A stretch of 64,000 nt of DNA from Palsa-504 sp963705835. GTDB lineage: Bacteria > Actinomycetota > Actinomycetes > Streptosporangiales > Streptosporangiaceae. The notes under the pieces were generated by a model, which searched no databases, was not told the DNA's origin, and saw nothing but the letters and a program-made list of their open reading frames with translations. The DNA lies in contig CAVPLC010000041.1 of assembly GCA_963705835.1 (NCBI GenBank), forward strand, positions 1-64,000. Direction: 5' to 3'. Position numbers and translations under genes: made by a program. Every line of letters begins with the position of its first letter. The stretch's first letter is position 1. This document shows positions 25,748-34,894 of this stretch, one piece after another.

Positions 25748-26010
25748 CCCCCCGGGGGCGGCGGCCCGCACGACAGCGAATCGGCACCCGGGCACCGCCC
25801 GGACGGCCCAGGAAAGGAGACAGGACACCGAACCACCCAGCCGAACCTCATGGCCTCCGATACGGCGGGGCTCCCTGGCGGGAGCCCCGCCGCGCAATTC
25901 CCCGGGGCATCCTGCTGCCGGGCCCGTGCCGCGGCTATAAGAACCGGCCCCGGACCCGTACCTGCCAGCCTCGGCCCCATCCGGCACGGACCAGGGGCGG
26001 TGAACCAGCC

Positions 26011-26345
26011 ATGAACCACGACAGCCTGACCATCGGCGTCCGGCACGAGCCCAGGTACGCGATCGTCACCGCGGCCGGGGAGATCGACATCTTCACCGTG
26101 ACCCGGCTGCGCGACCAGCTGTTCACCCTGGCCGCCGACGGCCGCCCGCTGATCGCCGACCTGGACCGGGTTACCTTCCTCGGCGCGGCCGGGCTCGGCG
26201 CGCTGGCCGCCTGGACCGCACCCTGCGGCTCGCCCGCACCCTGGCCGAAGCGCTACAGGCCCTGCCCGCCGCCCCGGACCCAGCCGCCCGGCCGCCACAG
26301 CCCGTCCCGGCCCGGCCCGGAGGTGACGACGATGACGATGACTGA
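26011..26345 (+). pseudogene. STAS-domain anti-sigma antagonist with an internal deletion
   Basis: The start (YAIVTAAGEIDIFTVTRLRD, then LIADLDRVTFLGAAGLGALA) is a normal SpoIIAA/RsbV-type STAS domain; the phosphorylated Ser position is Ala in GAAGLG. After GALAAW the frame changes near 26208. The other frame supplies the C-terminal helix RTLRLARTLAEALQALPA and a poly-Asp end at 26343. About 25 central residues are missing, so this is more than a one-base error. The altered Ser would in any case prevent the usual phosphorylation. Confidence 0.6.
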
Positions 26346-26549
26346 GCCCGGGTTCCCCAGCCTGCGCGGCCCTGGCCGCACGAGCGCTGCAAGGGAACGG
26401 CGCGCTCACATACATCCGCATGGCGACCAGCACCAGGGAACCAGCATATGTGAGAGAGCGACCCTCGCCGACTCCCATCGGCAATGGGAACACCAGCCCG
26501 TCACGTTCGAGCTGGCTGAGTACATCCTCTTTATGAAGGCCATCGGTCA

Positions 26550-26822
26550 TTACAGCCCTAGCTCCTCGCTCAGCTCAGTGAGTTCGTCCGCGGCCTGGCG
26601 GCGCTTCAGGTCATCCCGCCGCCGGTACTCGCGAAGATCCTCAAACCTGATCCTGCGGTGGGTGCCGACCTTGCGGTAAGGAATCTCATCCGCCTCCAGC
26701 AGCCCGATCAGGTACGGCCGGGACACGTTCAGGAAATCGGCCGCCTGCTGCGTGGTCAGTTCGGCGGCGTCTGGGATGATCTGCACGCCCTGCCGTCCGG
26801 TGCGGGCAAGGTCACCGACCAC
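26550..26822 (-). CDS. Excisionase-type HTH protein (antitoxin-like), N-terminally truncated
   Basis: The 90-residue product carries an excisionase/MerR-like helix (LTTQQAADFLNVSRPYLIGL, then YRKVGTHRRIRFEDLREYRR) characteristic of antitoxins that sit in front of PIN-domain toxins. In frame upstream of the GTG it still reads SIREAV before a stop, so about 40 N-terminal residues have been lost. No PIN toxin follows; the TAATG junction at 26550 leads into a frame (MTDGLHKEDVLSQLERDG) I do not recognise. It seems an orphan relic of a toxin-antitoxin pair. Confidence 0.7.
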   Translation of the reverse strand: MVGDLARTGRQGVQIIPDAAELTTQQAADFLNVSRPYLIGLLEADEIPYRKVGTHRRIRFEDLREYRRRDDLKRRQAADELTELSEELGL

Positions 26823-27000
26823 GGCCTCCCGGATGCTCCGGCCGCGGCGCTGCCTCTATGCCGCTGGGATGGCCGGGGATATGACTTGCGGCATACGCGG
26901 GCCGCCGAGGTTTGGCCTGCCGAGAGACGCCTGGCATGGCGGCTGGTTCCTAGCGTTGGCAGTGCCGGAGATTCCGGCGTGACCGATGGAGGGAACCACG

Positions 27001-27933
27001 GTGATCGAGGTAAAGAACCTGAGTAAGCGATACGGGGAGAAACTGGCCGTAGATGGCCTGGATTTCGTCGTCCAGCCCGGTATCGTGACTGGTTTTCTCG
27101 GCCCGAACGGGGCGGGGAAGTCCACCACGATGCGGATGATCGCCGGACTGGACGAGCCCAGCGCCGGCCGGGTGCTCGTGAACGGTAGCGATTACCGCGC
27201 GGCGCAGGCGCCAATGGCCGAGCTGGGCATCTTGCTGGAGGCCAGGTCGGTGCACACCGGCCGGTCGGCTCGCAACCACCTGCTGGCGCTAGCCCAGACC
27301 AACGGTGTCAGCCAGCGCCGGGTCGATGAGGTGATCGATATGGTCGGCCTGGGTGAGGTGGCCCGCAAGCGGGCCGGCGGGTTCTCCATGGGGATGGGCC
27401 AGCGGCTGGGCATCGCGTCCGCGCTGCTTGGCGATCCGCGGGTGGTGGTCCTGGACGAGCCGGTAAACGGGCTGGACCCGGAGGGGGTGCTGTGGATAAG
27501 GAACCTGCTGAAGGGCCTGGCGGCTGAGGGGCGCACGGTGTTCGTGTCCTCGCACCTGATGAGCGAGATGGCGCTGACCGCGACACGGCTGGTGGTGATC
27601 GGCCGCGGCCGGCTGATCGCGGACACCACCGTCGAGGAGTTCACAGCCCGCGCCGGGGGCGGCGCCGTCACCGTGCGCACGCCGCAGGCGGCCCGGCTGC
27701 GTGAGCTGCTGCTCGGCCCGGATATCACCGTGACCAGCCAGCAGTCCGGCGTGCTGAAGGTTCAGGGCCTGAGCGCTGAGCAGATCGGCACCGCCGCCTG
27801 GCAGGCCAGCCTGCCTGTCTTCGAACTGATCCCGCAGCAGGCCTCGCTGGAGGAGGCGTTCATGCAGCTCACTGACGACTCCGTCGACTTCCGTTCCCGC
27901 GACATTACTACCAAGGAGGTGGCGGCCCGATGA
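27001..27933 (+). CDS. ABC exporter ATP-binding protein
   Basis: The protein of about 310 residues has Walker A FLGPNGAGKSTTM at residue 35, the signature-region FSMGMGQRLGIASALLG, Walker B VVVLDEPVNGLDPEG and the H-loop VSSHLMSEM. This is the DrrA/CcmA-like group of ATPases that pair with a six-helix permease. I prefer the GTG at 27001 with GGAGGG upstream over the ATG at 26986. It overlaps the permease by four bases and is followed by a sensor kinase and response regulator, so the system is probably an inducible drug or peptide exporter. Confidence 0.92.
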   Translation: MIEVKNLSKRYGEKLAVDGLDFVVQPGIVTGFLGPNGAGKSTTMRMIAGLDEPSAGRVLVNGSDYRAAQAPMAELGILLEARSVHTGRSARNHLLALAQTNGVSQRRVDEVIDMVGLGEVARKRAGGFSMGMGQRLGIASALLGDPRVVVLDEPVNGLDPEGVLWIRNLLKGLAAEGRTVFVSSHLMSEMALTATRLVVIGRGRLIADTTVEEFTARAGGGAVTVRTPQAARLRELLLGPDITVTSQQSGVLKVQGLSAEQIGTAAWQASLPVFELIPQQASLEEAFMQLTDDSVDFRSRDITTKEVAAR

Positions 27934-28739
27934 GCGCCGTATCAATCCCTGCCGCCCGGGTACCCGCGCTGAGGGTGACCCAGCGCCGGGTGCTGCAGTC
28001 CGAGCTGACGAAATTCCGCTCCCTGCGGTCGACCACCTACACCATGGCGGCTGCGGTCGTGCTGATGATCGGCATCGGCGCGCTGTTCTCGGCGGTGACC
28101 GCCAGCCAGTACAAGATGGGCCCGGCCGGCATCAACGCCGTCAGCACCAGCCTGACCGGCACCGTCTTCGCCGTGGTGCCGTTCGGGGTACTCGGCGTGC
28201 TCATGGTGAGCGGCGAGTACACCACCGGCATGATCCGCGCCTCGCTCACCGCGGTCCCGCGCCGCCTGCCGGTCCTGTGGGCCAAGCTGGCCGTCTTCGC
28301 GGGCACGACATTCGCGGCCTCGCTGGCCGCCAGCTTCACCTCCTTCTTCCTCGGCCAGGCGCTGCTGAGCAGCCACCACCTCAACGTGGCCATCACCGCT
28401 CCCGGTGCGCTGCGTTCGGTCATCGGCGCCGCCCTGTACGTGACGGTGGCCGGCATGATCGGGGTCGCCATGGGCGCGCTGTTCCGCAACACCGCGGCGG
28501 CGATCGCCACCTTCGCCGGCGTGTTCTTCGTGATTCCGCCGCTGGCCGGGCTGCTGCCCGCCTCGATCAGCAGTCACGTGGCTCCCTACCTGCCCTCCAA
28601 CGCGGGGGAGGTGCTCTGGGGCGGGGCGTCCAACCTGCAGAACGCGCTATCGCCCTGGACGGGATTCGCGCTGCTGTGCGGCTACGCTGTGGTCATCGTC
28701 GGCGCGGCAGCCTGGCGGCTACGACGAGCCGACGCCTGA
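27930..28739 (+). CDS. ABC exporter permease
   Basis: This 269-residue membrane protein has six hydrophobic segments and the ABC-2-type start LQSELTKFRSLRSTTYTMAA. Helices include VFAVVPFGVLGVLMVSGEYT (with TTGMIRASLTAVPRR after it) and AAAIATFAGVFFVIPPLAGL. It partners the overlapping ATPase. Substrate is not evident; the two-component genes just downstream suggest envelope-active compounds. Confidence 0.9.
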   Translation: MSAVSIPAARVPALRVTQRRVLQSELTKFRSLRSTTYTMAAAVVLMIGIGALFSAVTASQYKMGPAGINAVSTSLTGTVFAVVPFGVLGVLMVSGEYTTGMIRASLTAVPRRLPVLWAKLAVFAGTTFAASLAASFTSFFLGQALLSSHHLNVAITAPGALRSVIGAALYVTVAGMIGVAMGALFRNTAAAIATFAGVFFVIPPLAGLLPASISSHVAPYLPSNAGEVLWGGASNLQNALSPWTGFALLCGYAVVIVGAAAWRLRRADA

Positions 28740-28757
28740 CCAGGGACAATAATCGGC

Positions 28758-29939
28758 ATGAGGACGCTCCGGCCGACCAGATACCCAGCGGCCCGCACAG
28801 CGGTCCGCTGGGTATCCGACGTGCTGCTCACCTTGCTGGCCCTGGTGACGACCATCCCCGCGCTGCCTCGCGATATCACCCGGATGCACCCGGCGGAAGT
28901 CGTCGTGCTGATTATCTCGATTGCGCCGCTCGTGCTCCGGCGGATCTGGCCCGTCCCGGTGTTCGGCTGGATCCTGCTCTCCGCCATCGCCGCAGGCTTG
29001 TGGACAAGCAGCGCGGTCGACGGGCTGGGCCTGCTCATCGCCATGTATACCGTGGCGGCGATGCGGCCGCGCAGGGACGCGCTGGTCTGCGCTGGCCTGC
29101 TTGAGGTCGTCGCGGTCACCGCCCTGCTACTGCATGTGCACAGCAAATGGTGGTTTGACGCGATCTTCGTCTCCGGGATGATCGCCGCCGCTCTCGGGCT
29201 CGGCCTGTACGTCGCCGCCCGCCGCGCCTACCTCGCCGAGCTCCATGACCGTGCCGAACGGCTGGAACGCGAGGCAGACCAGCAAGCCGCGCTCGCCGCA
29301 GCAGCCGAACGCGCCAGGATCGCGCGCGAGATGCACGACGTCGTCGCCCACCACCTCACCGTCATGACGACGCTGGCCGAAGCGGCGGTCGCGGCGTCGG
29401 CAAGCTCGCCGGAAAAGGCCACCGACGTCATGCGCAGCGTGGCGGCCACCGGGCGCCGCGCCCTGGCCGACACCCGCCGGCTCCTCGGCGTCCTGCGGGA
29501 GCGCGCCGACCAGGACAGCGCCGGAGCCCTGCAGCCGGTACCCGATCTCAGCCAGCTCGACGCCCTGATCGAGCAGGTCCGGTCGGCTGGACTGGACACC
29601 GCCCTGGAACTGCACGGGCAGGCACCGGACGTGCCCGCGGGCGTACAGCTCGCGGTGTACCGGCTGGTGCAGGAGGCCCTCACCAACACGCTCAAGCACG
29701 GCGGGGCAGGCGCCCGCGCTTGCGTGCGGCTGAGCTTCGCGCCTAGCGAACTTCGTGTCGACGTCGACGACGACGGCGCGGGACGCGCCGCTCCCGCGGC
29801 AGCCGGCGCCGGCAGCGGCCTGCCCGGCATGCGCGAACGCATCCGCGCCTACGGCGGCGACGTGCAGGCAGGACCGCGCCAGCCCGCGGGCTGGGCCGTC
29901 TCAGCGCGGCTGCCGCTGGACAACGGGGGAACCACATGA
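28758..29939 (+). CDS. NarL-family sensor histidine kinase
   Basis: The 393-residue kinase has five or six N-terminal membrane segments (residues 20-155), a coiled coil (LHDRAERLEREADQQAA), the HisKA_3 box with phospho-accepting His in RIAREMHDVVAHHLTVM near residue 193, and an ATPase domain (YRLVQEALTNTLKHG, then GSGLPGMRER). There is no separate extracellular sensor, as in intramembrane-sensing kinases associated with ABC exporters. The last codons overlap the response regulator gene by four bases. Confidence 0.93.
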   Translation: MRTLRPTRYPAARTAVRWVSDVLLTLLALVTTIPALPRDITRMHPAEVVVLIISIAPLVLRRIWPVPVFGWILLSAIAAGLWTSSAVDGLGLLIAMYTVAAMRPRRDALVCAGLLEVVAVTALLLHVHSKWWFDAIFVSGMIAAALGLGLYVAARRAYLAELHDRAERLEREADQQAALAAAAERARIAREMHDVVAHHLTVMTTLAEAAVAASASSPEKATDVMRSVAATGRRALADTRRLLGVLRERADQDSAGALQPVPDLSQLDALIEQVRSAGLDTALELHGQAPDVPAGVQLAVYRLVQEALTNTLKHGGAGARACVRLSFAPSELRVDVDDDGAGRAAPAAAGAGSGLPGMRERIRAYGGDVQAGPRQPAGWAVSARLPLDNGGTT

Positions 29940-30601
29940 TCCGGGTACTGCTCGTCGACGATCAATCCCTACTCCGCATGGGGTTCCGGCTGATCCTGGA
30001 GGCCGAACCCGACATGGAGGTAGTCGGCGAGGCCGGGGACGGAGCATCCGGGGTCAGCATGACCTCAGCCCTGCACCCCGACGTCGTGCTGATGGATGTC
30101 CGGATGCCGGGCATGGACGGGATCAAGGCGACGGCCTCGATCATCGCGGCCGGCCGGGCCAGCAAGGTCCTCATCCTGACCACGTTCGACCTGGACCAGT
30201 ACGTCTTCGCCGGGCTCAAAGCCGGCGCCAGCGGCTTCCTCCTCAAAGACGCCCCGCCCGCTGAACTGCTCGCCGCCATCCGCACCGTCGCCGGTGGTGA
30301 CGCGGTCCTTGCCCCCACGGCCACACGGCGGCTCATCGACCAGTTCGTCCCGCTGCTGCCCGACCCGGGCAGGCAACAAGACCGCGACGCGGTGCTCAGC
30401 AAGCTCACCGACCGGGAACGAACCGTGTTCGCCGAGCTCGCCGCCGGGCGATCCAACCATGAGATCGCCACCGAGCTGCACCTGTCCGAAGGCACGGTCA
30501 AGATTCACGTCGGGCGGATACTGACCAAGCTCGGCCTCCGCGACCGTGTCCAGGCCGTCGTGCTCGCCTACGAATCCGGCCTGATCACCCCCGGCAGCTA
30601 A
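29936..30601 (+). CDS. NarL/LuxR-family response regulator
   Basis: The 221-residue regulator has a receiver domain with acidic pocket D8-D9, phosphorylation site Asp54 in VVLMDVRMPGMDG, and conserved Lys in GFLLKDAPP. A LuxR helix-turn-helix lies at the end (LTDRERTVFAELAAGRSNHE, then GTVKIHVGRILTKLGL). It is paired with the overlapping kinase and likely controls the exporter genes upstream. The decayed regulator at 4758-5250 was of the same type. Confidence 0.94.
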   Translation: MIRVLLVDDQSLLRMGFRLILEAEPDMEVVGEAGDGASGVSMTSALHPDVVLMDVRMPGMDGIKATASIIAAGRASKVLILTTFDLDQYVFAGLKAGASGFLLKDAPPAELLAAIRTVAGGDAVLAPTATRRLIDQFVPLLPDPGRQQDRDAVLSKLTDRERTVFAELAAGRSNHEIATELHLSEGTVKIHVGRILTKLGLRDRVQAVVLAYESGLITPGS

Positions 30602-30745
30602 CCACTGAGCCAGCCGCCAGATCCCTGGGCTAGGCGCGGCGGGGTTGGCGGTGCTCCGCGCAGTAAACGACGCTCACGACCTGTCACGCTCGAGGTGGCC
30701 GAGCACGTGCTCCATAGCTGCACTGGCTTGGCCTCGATTCAGGGG

Positions 30746-30901
30746 TTATTCCGCCTGGATCCAGCTGATCAGGTCCTCCCGGCTGACCGTTTCCAGCAGG
30801 GCCGGATGGTCCGTGGACAGGTGTCCCCGGATCATCCCGACCACCTGGTCATCGTTATCGCCGCGGGCCACGAACCCGCACTCGCATCGGATCAGCTTCA
30901 C
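30746..30901 (-). CDS. DUF1059 small protein
   Basis: This 51-residue protein is shorter than most callers keep. It begins at a GTG with AGGAGG upstream and reads VKLIRCECGFVARGDNDDQV then GHLSTDHP, the DUF1059 pattern with CxC cysteines and a late His pair. DUF1059 proteins resemble small zinc-binding domains of unknown function. It is transcribed divergently from the SARP-like regulator at 30954. Confidence 0.82.
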   Translation of the reverse strand: MKLIRCECGFVARGDNDDQVVGMIRGHLSTDHPALLETVSREDLISWIQAE

Positions 30902-30953
30902 TCTCGCGCCTCCTACTCTGGCTGCTGACTCAGCGTAATGCCAGGATGTTGGC

Positions 30954-31712
30954 GTGACCTTGGCGTTCTCGCACCCGGTACGGATCCAGATCTGCGGGGC
31001 GCTGGCCGTCGAGCGTGACGGCCAGCGGCTGGACGCCGGGCTGCCTGGCCGCCAGGGCCGGCTGCTGTTCACCTACCTGGTGGTCAACCGTCACCGCCAT
31101 ATCCCCCGGGACGAGCTGGCCGAGGCGCTGTGGCGGGAACCCGATCCGGCCGCGGTTGACGCCCGGCTCAACCCGCTGCTGTCCAAGCTGCGCCGGGTCC
31201 TCGGTGCCGACGCCGTGGACGGGCGCTCCACGATCCGGCTGTGCCTGCCCGACGCCCGGGTCGACCTGGAAGCCGCCGACGGAGGCCATCCACCGGCCGA
31301 ATCGTCCGTCGCCCAGCAGGACTGGGCGCGAGCGTGGGGGCCGGCGCTCACCGCGCTGTTCGTGGCCGAACGGGACTTCCTGCCCGGCGAGGACGCGCCC
31401 TGGATCGACGAGATCCGCCACCGGCTGACGGAACTGCGCCTGCGCGCCCTGGAGTGCTACGCGGCGGCCGGGCTGGGCATCGGCGGGACCGAACTCGCCG
31501 GCGCGGTCCGGGCCGGACGGCAGCTCACTCGCCTGGCCCCGCTGCGGGAAAGCGGCTACCGGTACCTCATGCAGGCCCTCGCCGCCCAGGGCAACCTGGC
31601 CGAAGCTCTCGGCGTTTACGGCCAGCTCAGTGAGTGCCTGCGCGACCAGCTCGGCGTCTCACCCAGCCCTGCCACCCGCGAGCTCTACCAGCGCCTCCTC
31701 GCCGAAACCTGA
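30954..31712 (+). CDS. SARP-like (BTAD) transcriptional regulator
   Basis: The 252-residue protein has a winged-helix OmpR-like N-terminus (VRIQICGALAVERDGQRLDA, then GRQGRLLFTYLVVNRH and RDELAEALW) followed by the bacterial transcriptional activation domain with TPR-like helices (RLTELRLRALECYAAAGL ... LAEALGVYGQLSECLRDQLG). It is a small AfsR/DnrI-type activator without an ATPase domain. Such proteins often switch on secondary metabolism; the following sulfurtransferase, methyltransferase and SDR genes may be targets, which is inference. Confidence 0.9.
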   Translation: MTLAFSHPVRIQICGALAVERDGQRLDAGLPGRQGRLLFTYLVVNRHRHIPRDELAEALWREPDPAAVDARLNPLLSKLRRVLGADAVDGRSTIRLCLPDARVDLEAADGGHPPAESSVAQQDWARAWGPALTALFVAERDFLPGEDAPWIDEIRHRLTELRLRALECYAAAGLGIGGTELAGAVRAGRQLTRLAPLRESGYRYLMQALAAQGNLAEALGVYGQLSECLRDQLGVSPSPATRELYQRLLAET

Positions 31713-31857
31713 CGGACCGCGTCCGATCGGCGAGGCCGCGCTGGCTTCCGCGCGCGGCATCCGGCCAGGACGCCAAGGTTTCGCCAATCCTGCGGCAACG
31801 TTGCGGCAATGGCGCCGCCGTAAACCTGTGCCCAGAAGCCGAACGCAGGAGGTTCAC

Positions 31858-32724
31858 ATGAAGACCGCAATAGATGCATCCAGGCCGCACCCGGACACCA
31901 GCGACGGGGTACTGGTCGATCCCGGATGGCTGCACGCTCACCTGTCTGACCCGCGGGTGCGCGTGGTCGAAGTCGACGTCAGCAGGGCCGCCTACGACGA
32001 CTGGCACATTGACGGCGCGGTGCTGTGGAACATCTACGCCGACCTGAAGGACGCCGATTACCGCCTGGTGGGCACCGCCGCGCTGGAACGGCTGGTCGCG
32101 CGCTCGGGGATCGGCCCGGACTCCACCGTGGTGTTCTACGGGTACGGGCCCGTCCTTGGCTTGTGGCTGATGAAGCTGTACGGGCATCGCGACGTGCGCA
32201 TCCTGGACTGCTCACGCGACACCTGGCGGGCCAGAGGCTTCCCGTGGAGCACCGACGCGAGCGAACCGCCGACCGACGGCTTCCGCCTCGGCGCCGAGGA
32301 TTCTCATATACGGGCAGACCGGACGGCGGTGCTCGCGGCCATCGGCCAGCCGGGAACCACCCTGGTGGATGTGCGCTCTGCGGCGGAGTACGAGGGTGAG
32401 CGCTTTTGGCCGTCGGGCGGCATGGAACCCGGCGGCCGCGCCGGGCATGTGCCCTCGGCCGTCCACCAGCCCCTCGACGGCCTCTATAACAAGGACGGCT
32501 CGTTCCGCTCCGCTGCGGAGCTGCGCCAGGTGTTCGCGCCGGACGTCGTGGATGGCGGCGAGGAGCTGATCACCTACTGCACCATAGGCAACCGCGCCGC
32601 CATCGCCTGGTTCGTGCTCACCCACCTGATCGGCCGCGACCGGGTCCGGGTCTACGACGGCTCCTGGGCCGAGTGGGGCCGGGTTCCCGGCACCCCCGTC
32701 GCGGCCTCCGCGACCGGCAGCTGA
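31858..32724 (+). CDS. Two-domain rhodanese-type sulfurtransferase
   Basis: The 288-residue enzyme has two rhodanese domains: an N-terminal, inactive one (VLVDPGWLHAHLSDPRVRVV) and a C-terminal one (TTLVDVRSAAEYEGE). The active-site Cys is in the loop ELITYCTIGNRAA. Family members move sulfane sulfur from thiosulfate or mercaptopyruvate to cyanide or thiols. The ATG has GGAGG upstream. The loop CTIGNR fits thiosulfate-type enzymes more than the CGSGVT loop of mercaptopyruvate enzymes. Confidence 0.92.
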   Translation: MKTAIDASRPHPDTSDGVLVDPGWLHAHLSDPRVRVVEVDVSRAAYDDWHIDGAVLWNIYADLKDADYRLVGTAALERLVARSGIGPDSTVVFYGYGPVLGLWLMKLYGHRDVRILDCSRDTWRARGFPWSTDASEPPTDGFRLGAEDSHIRADRTAVLAAIGQPGTTLVDVRSAAEYEGERFWPSGGMEPGGRAGHVPSAVHQPLDGLYNKDGSFRSAAELRQVFAPDVVDGGEELITYCTIGNRAAIAWFVLTHLIGRDRVRVYDGSWAEWGRVPGTPVAASATGS

Positions 32725-32791
32725 TCCGGGCAAAGAACTCACGACCTGACAATCCGCACACGCTAAAGCGCTGAAGCACAGGAGGCTCATC

Positions 32792-33847
32792 ATGGCTATC
32801 GACATGGACAAGCTGCAGGAGTTCCTCGGGCGGTTCGTCACCGACCTGGGAGCCACCTTCGCGGCCGGCAACGTGGTCATCGGACACCACCTCGGCCTGT
32901 ACCGGACGCTGGCCGCAGGCCCGGCGAGCGCCGCCGAACTCGCCGAGCGGACCGGCGCCAACCCCCGGTACACCGCCGAGTGGCTGCGCGGCCAGGCGGC
33001 CGGCGGGTACGTGGAATACGACCCGGCCACCGACACCTACTCCATGACCGAGGAGCAGGCGTTCGCCCTCGCCGACCCGGACGGCGGCGTCTACATCCCC
33101 GGGGCGTTCGTGCTCGCGCTCGGCACGCTGAAGGCCGAGCCGCGGATCACCGAGGCGTTCCGCACCGGCGCCGGGATGGGCTGGCACGAGCACGACAAAG
33201 ACGTCTTCACCGGCTGCGAGCAGTTCTTCCGTCCCGGCTACATCGCCAACCTCGTCCCGTCCTGGATCCCGGCGCTCGACGGCGTGCAGGGCAAACTCCA
33301 GGCCGGCGCCAAGGTCGCCGACATCGGCTGCGGGCTCGGCGCGTCCACCATCCTGCTCGCCCAGCAATACCCGAACTCCAGGTTCACCGGCTCGGACTAC
33401 CACGACCAGTCCATCGAGATCGCCCGCAAGCGGGCCGCCGACGCCGGCGTCGCCGATCGGATCAGCTTCGAGGTCGCCTCGGCGGCCGATTTCTCCGGCA
33501 CCGGCTACGACCTGGCCGCCACGTTCGATTGCCTGCACGACATGGGCGACCCGCTCGGTGCCGCCCGGCACGTCCGCCAGGCGCTCAAGCCGGATGGCAC
33601 CTGGCTGGTCGTCGAGCCCTACGCAGCCGACGACGTGGCCGGCAACCTCAACCCGGTGGGCCGGGTCTACTACAACGCCTCCACCCAGCTCTGCGTGCCG
33701 AACGCGCTGTCCCAGCCCGGCGGTTATGCCCTCGGCGCCCAGGCCGGCGAGGCCGCGATCCGGCAGGTGACCGCCGAGGCCGGGTTCGCTCGCTTCCGGC
33801 GCGCGGCCGAGACCCCGTTCAACCTCGTCTACGAGGTACGCCCGTAG
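32792..33847 (+). CDS. Class I SAM-dependent methyltransferase with winged-helix N-terminus (Rv2258c-like)
   Basis: The 351-residue protein has an N-terminal winged-helix dimerisation region (YRTLAAGPASAAELAERTG, then YTAEWLRGQAAGGYVEY) and a Rossmann methyltransferase domain with motif I KVADIGCGLGASTILLA, SDYHDQSIE and AATFDCLHDMGDP. It is close in design to M. tuberculosis Rv2258c, from memory. Substrate unknown. An AGGAGG ribosome binding site precedes the ATG. It lies between the sulfurtransferase and an SDR, all on the plus strand. Confidence 0.9.
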   Translation: MAIDMDKLQEFLGRFVTDLGATFAAGNVVIGHHLGLYRTLAAGPASAAELAERTGANPRYTAEWLRGQAAGGYVEYDPATDTYSMTEEQAFALADPDGGVYIPGAFVLALGTLKAEPRITEAFRTGAGMGWHEHDKDVFTGCEQFFRPGYIANLVPSWIPALDGVQGKLQAGAKVADIGCGLGASTILLAQQYPNSRFTGSDYHDQSIEIARKRAADAGVADRISFEVASAADFSGTGYDLAATFDCLHDMGDPLGAARHVRQALKPDGTWLVVEPYAADDVAGNLNPVGRVYYNASTQLCVPNALSQPGGYALGAQAGEAAIRQVTAEAGFARFRRAAETPFNLVYEVRP

Positions 33848-33913
33848 GCTCACCCCAGGTCGACCCGGAGCACCGCGCCGTGCCCCGGGCGGCCCGGTTC
33901 ATGGGGAGGCACG

Positions 33914-34699
33914 ATGAACGAAGCGCAACCGGCCGTGCCAGGTGCCGGGACCGGTGACCGGTGGCGGCTGGACGGCCGCGTCGCGCTGGTGACAGGTGCC
34001 TCGGCCGGGCTGGGAGCACGGTTCGCCCGCGTCCTGCACGCCGCCGGGGCCAACGTCATCGCCACCGCCCGCCGCGCCGACCGCCTCGAGGAGCTGGCGC
34101 AGCACTGCGGGAACCGGATCCAGGCCATCGCCGGCGACATCGCCGACCCGGATCACCGGCGGGCTGTCGTCGAGATGGTGCGCCCGCACGGCCGGCTCGA
34201 CGTGCTGGTGAACAACGCCGGTATCTGCGACGACGGGCCGCTGGAGCAGCAGTCCCTGGATGAGCTGCGGCGGGTGGTCGAGGTCAACCTGATCAGCGTG
34301 ATGGACCTGTGCGGGCTGACCGCGGAGCTCCTGCGGGCCGCGCCCGCGGCCAGCGTGATCAACGTCGCGTCGATATACGGCATCGTCGCCTCCCGCGGCC
34401 CGATGGCCGCCTACAACGCCACGAAAGGCGCCCTGATCAACCTGACCCGGCACCTCGCCGCGGTCTGGGGCCAGGACGGCGTGCGGGTCAATGCCCTCGC
34501 GCCCGGCTTCTTCCCCACCGAGATGACCGGGTTCCTGGCCGATCCCGCCTTCGCGCAATCCATCCGTGACCGCACGCTGCTCGGCCGCACCCCGGAGGCT
34601 GACGAACTCGACGGCCCGCTGCTGTTCCTCGCCACCGACGCCTCCAGCTACATGACCGGGCAGGCCCTCGTCATCGACGGCGGCTGGACCGCGGTATGA
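33914..34699 (+). CDS. Short-chain dehydrogenase/reductase
   Basis: The 261-residue classical SDR has all landmarks: VALVTGASAGLGARFARVL, LVNNAGICDDG, the Ser in INVASIYGIVASRG, Tyr/Lys in YNATKGALI, and VNALAPGFFPTEM. A glucose-dehydrogenase-like end (SSYMTGQALVIDGGW) is intact. Cofactor preference is probably NADP, since ATARRADR follows strand 2. Substrate is unknown. Confidence 0.92.
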   Translation: MNEAQPAVPGAGTGDRWRLDGRVALVTGASAGLGARFARVLHAAGANVIATARRADRLEELAQHCGNRIQAIAGDIADPDHRRAVVEMVRPHGRLDVLVNNAGICDDGPLEQQSLDELRRVVEVNLISVMDLCGLTAELLRAAPAASVINVASIYGIVASRGPMAAYNATKGALINLTRHLAAVWGQDGVRVNALAPGFFPTEMTGFLADPAFAQSIRDRTLLGRTPEADELDGPLLFLATDASSYMTGQALVIDGGWTAV

Positions 34700-34894
34700 C
34701 CCAGCCGGCCACGGCGGGGGACACGGCCCCGCGGCACACGAAAACCACCTACGGCGACACGCATATGGCGAATTTTTCGCTCAAATGTCCACGCATTAGG
34801 GGCTTATCCGGCAATATCGGTTAATGACGACGGGATGGCTGCATGCCGTCGTGGATTAGCCGTGGTGCCGTGCCGCGGCCGAGGGGCAGCGCAT

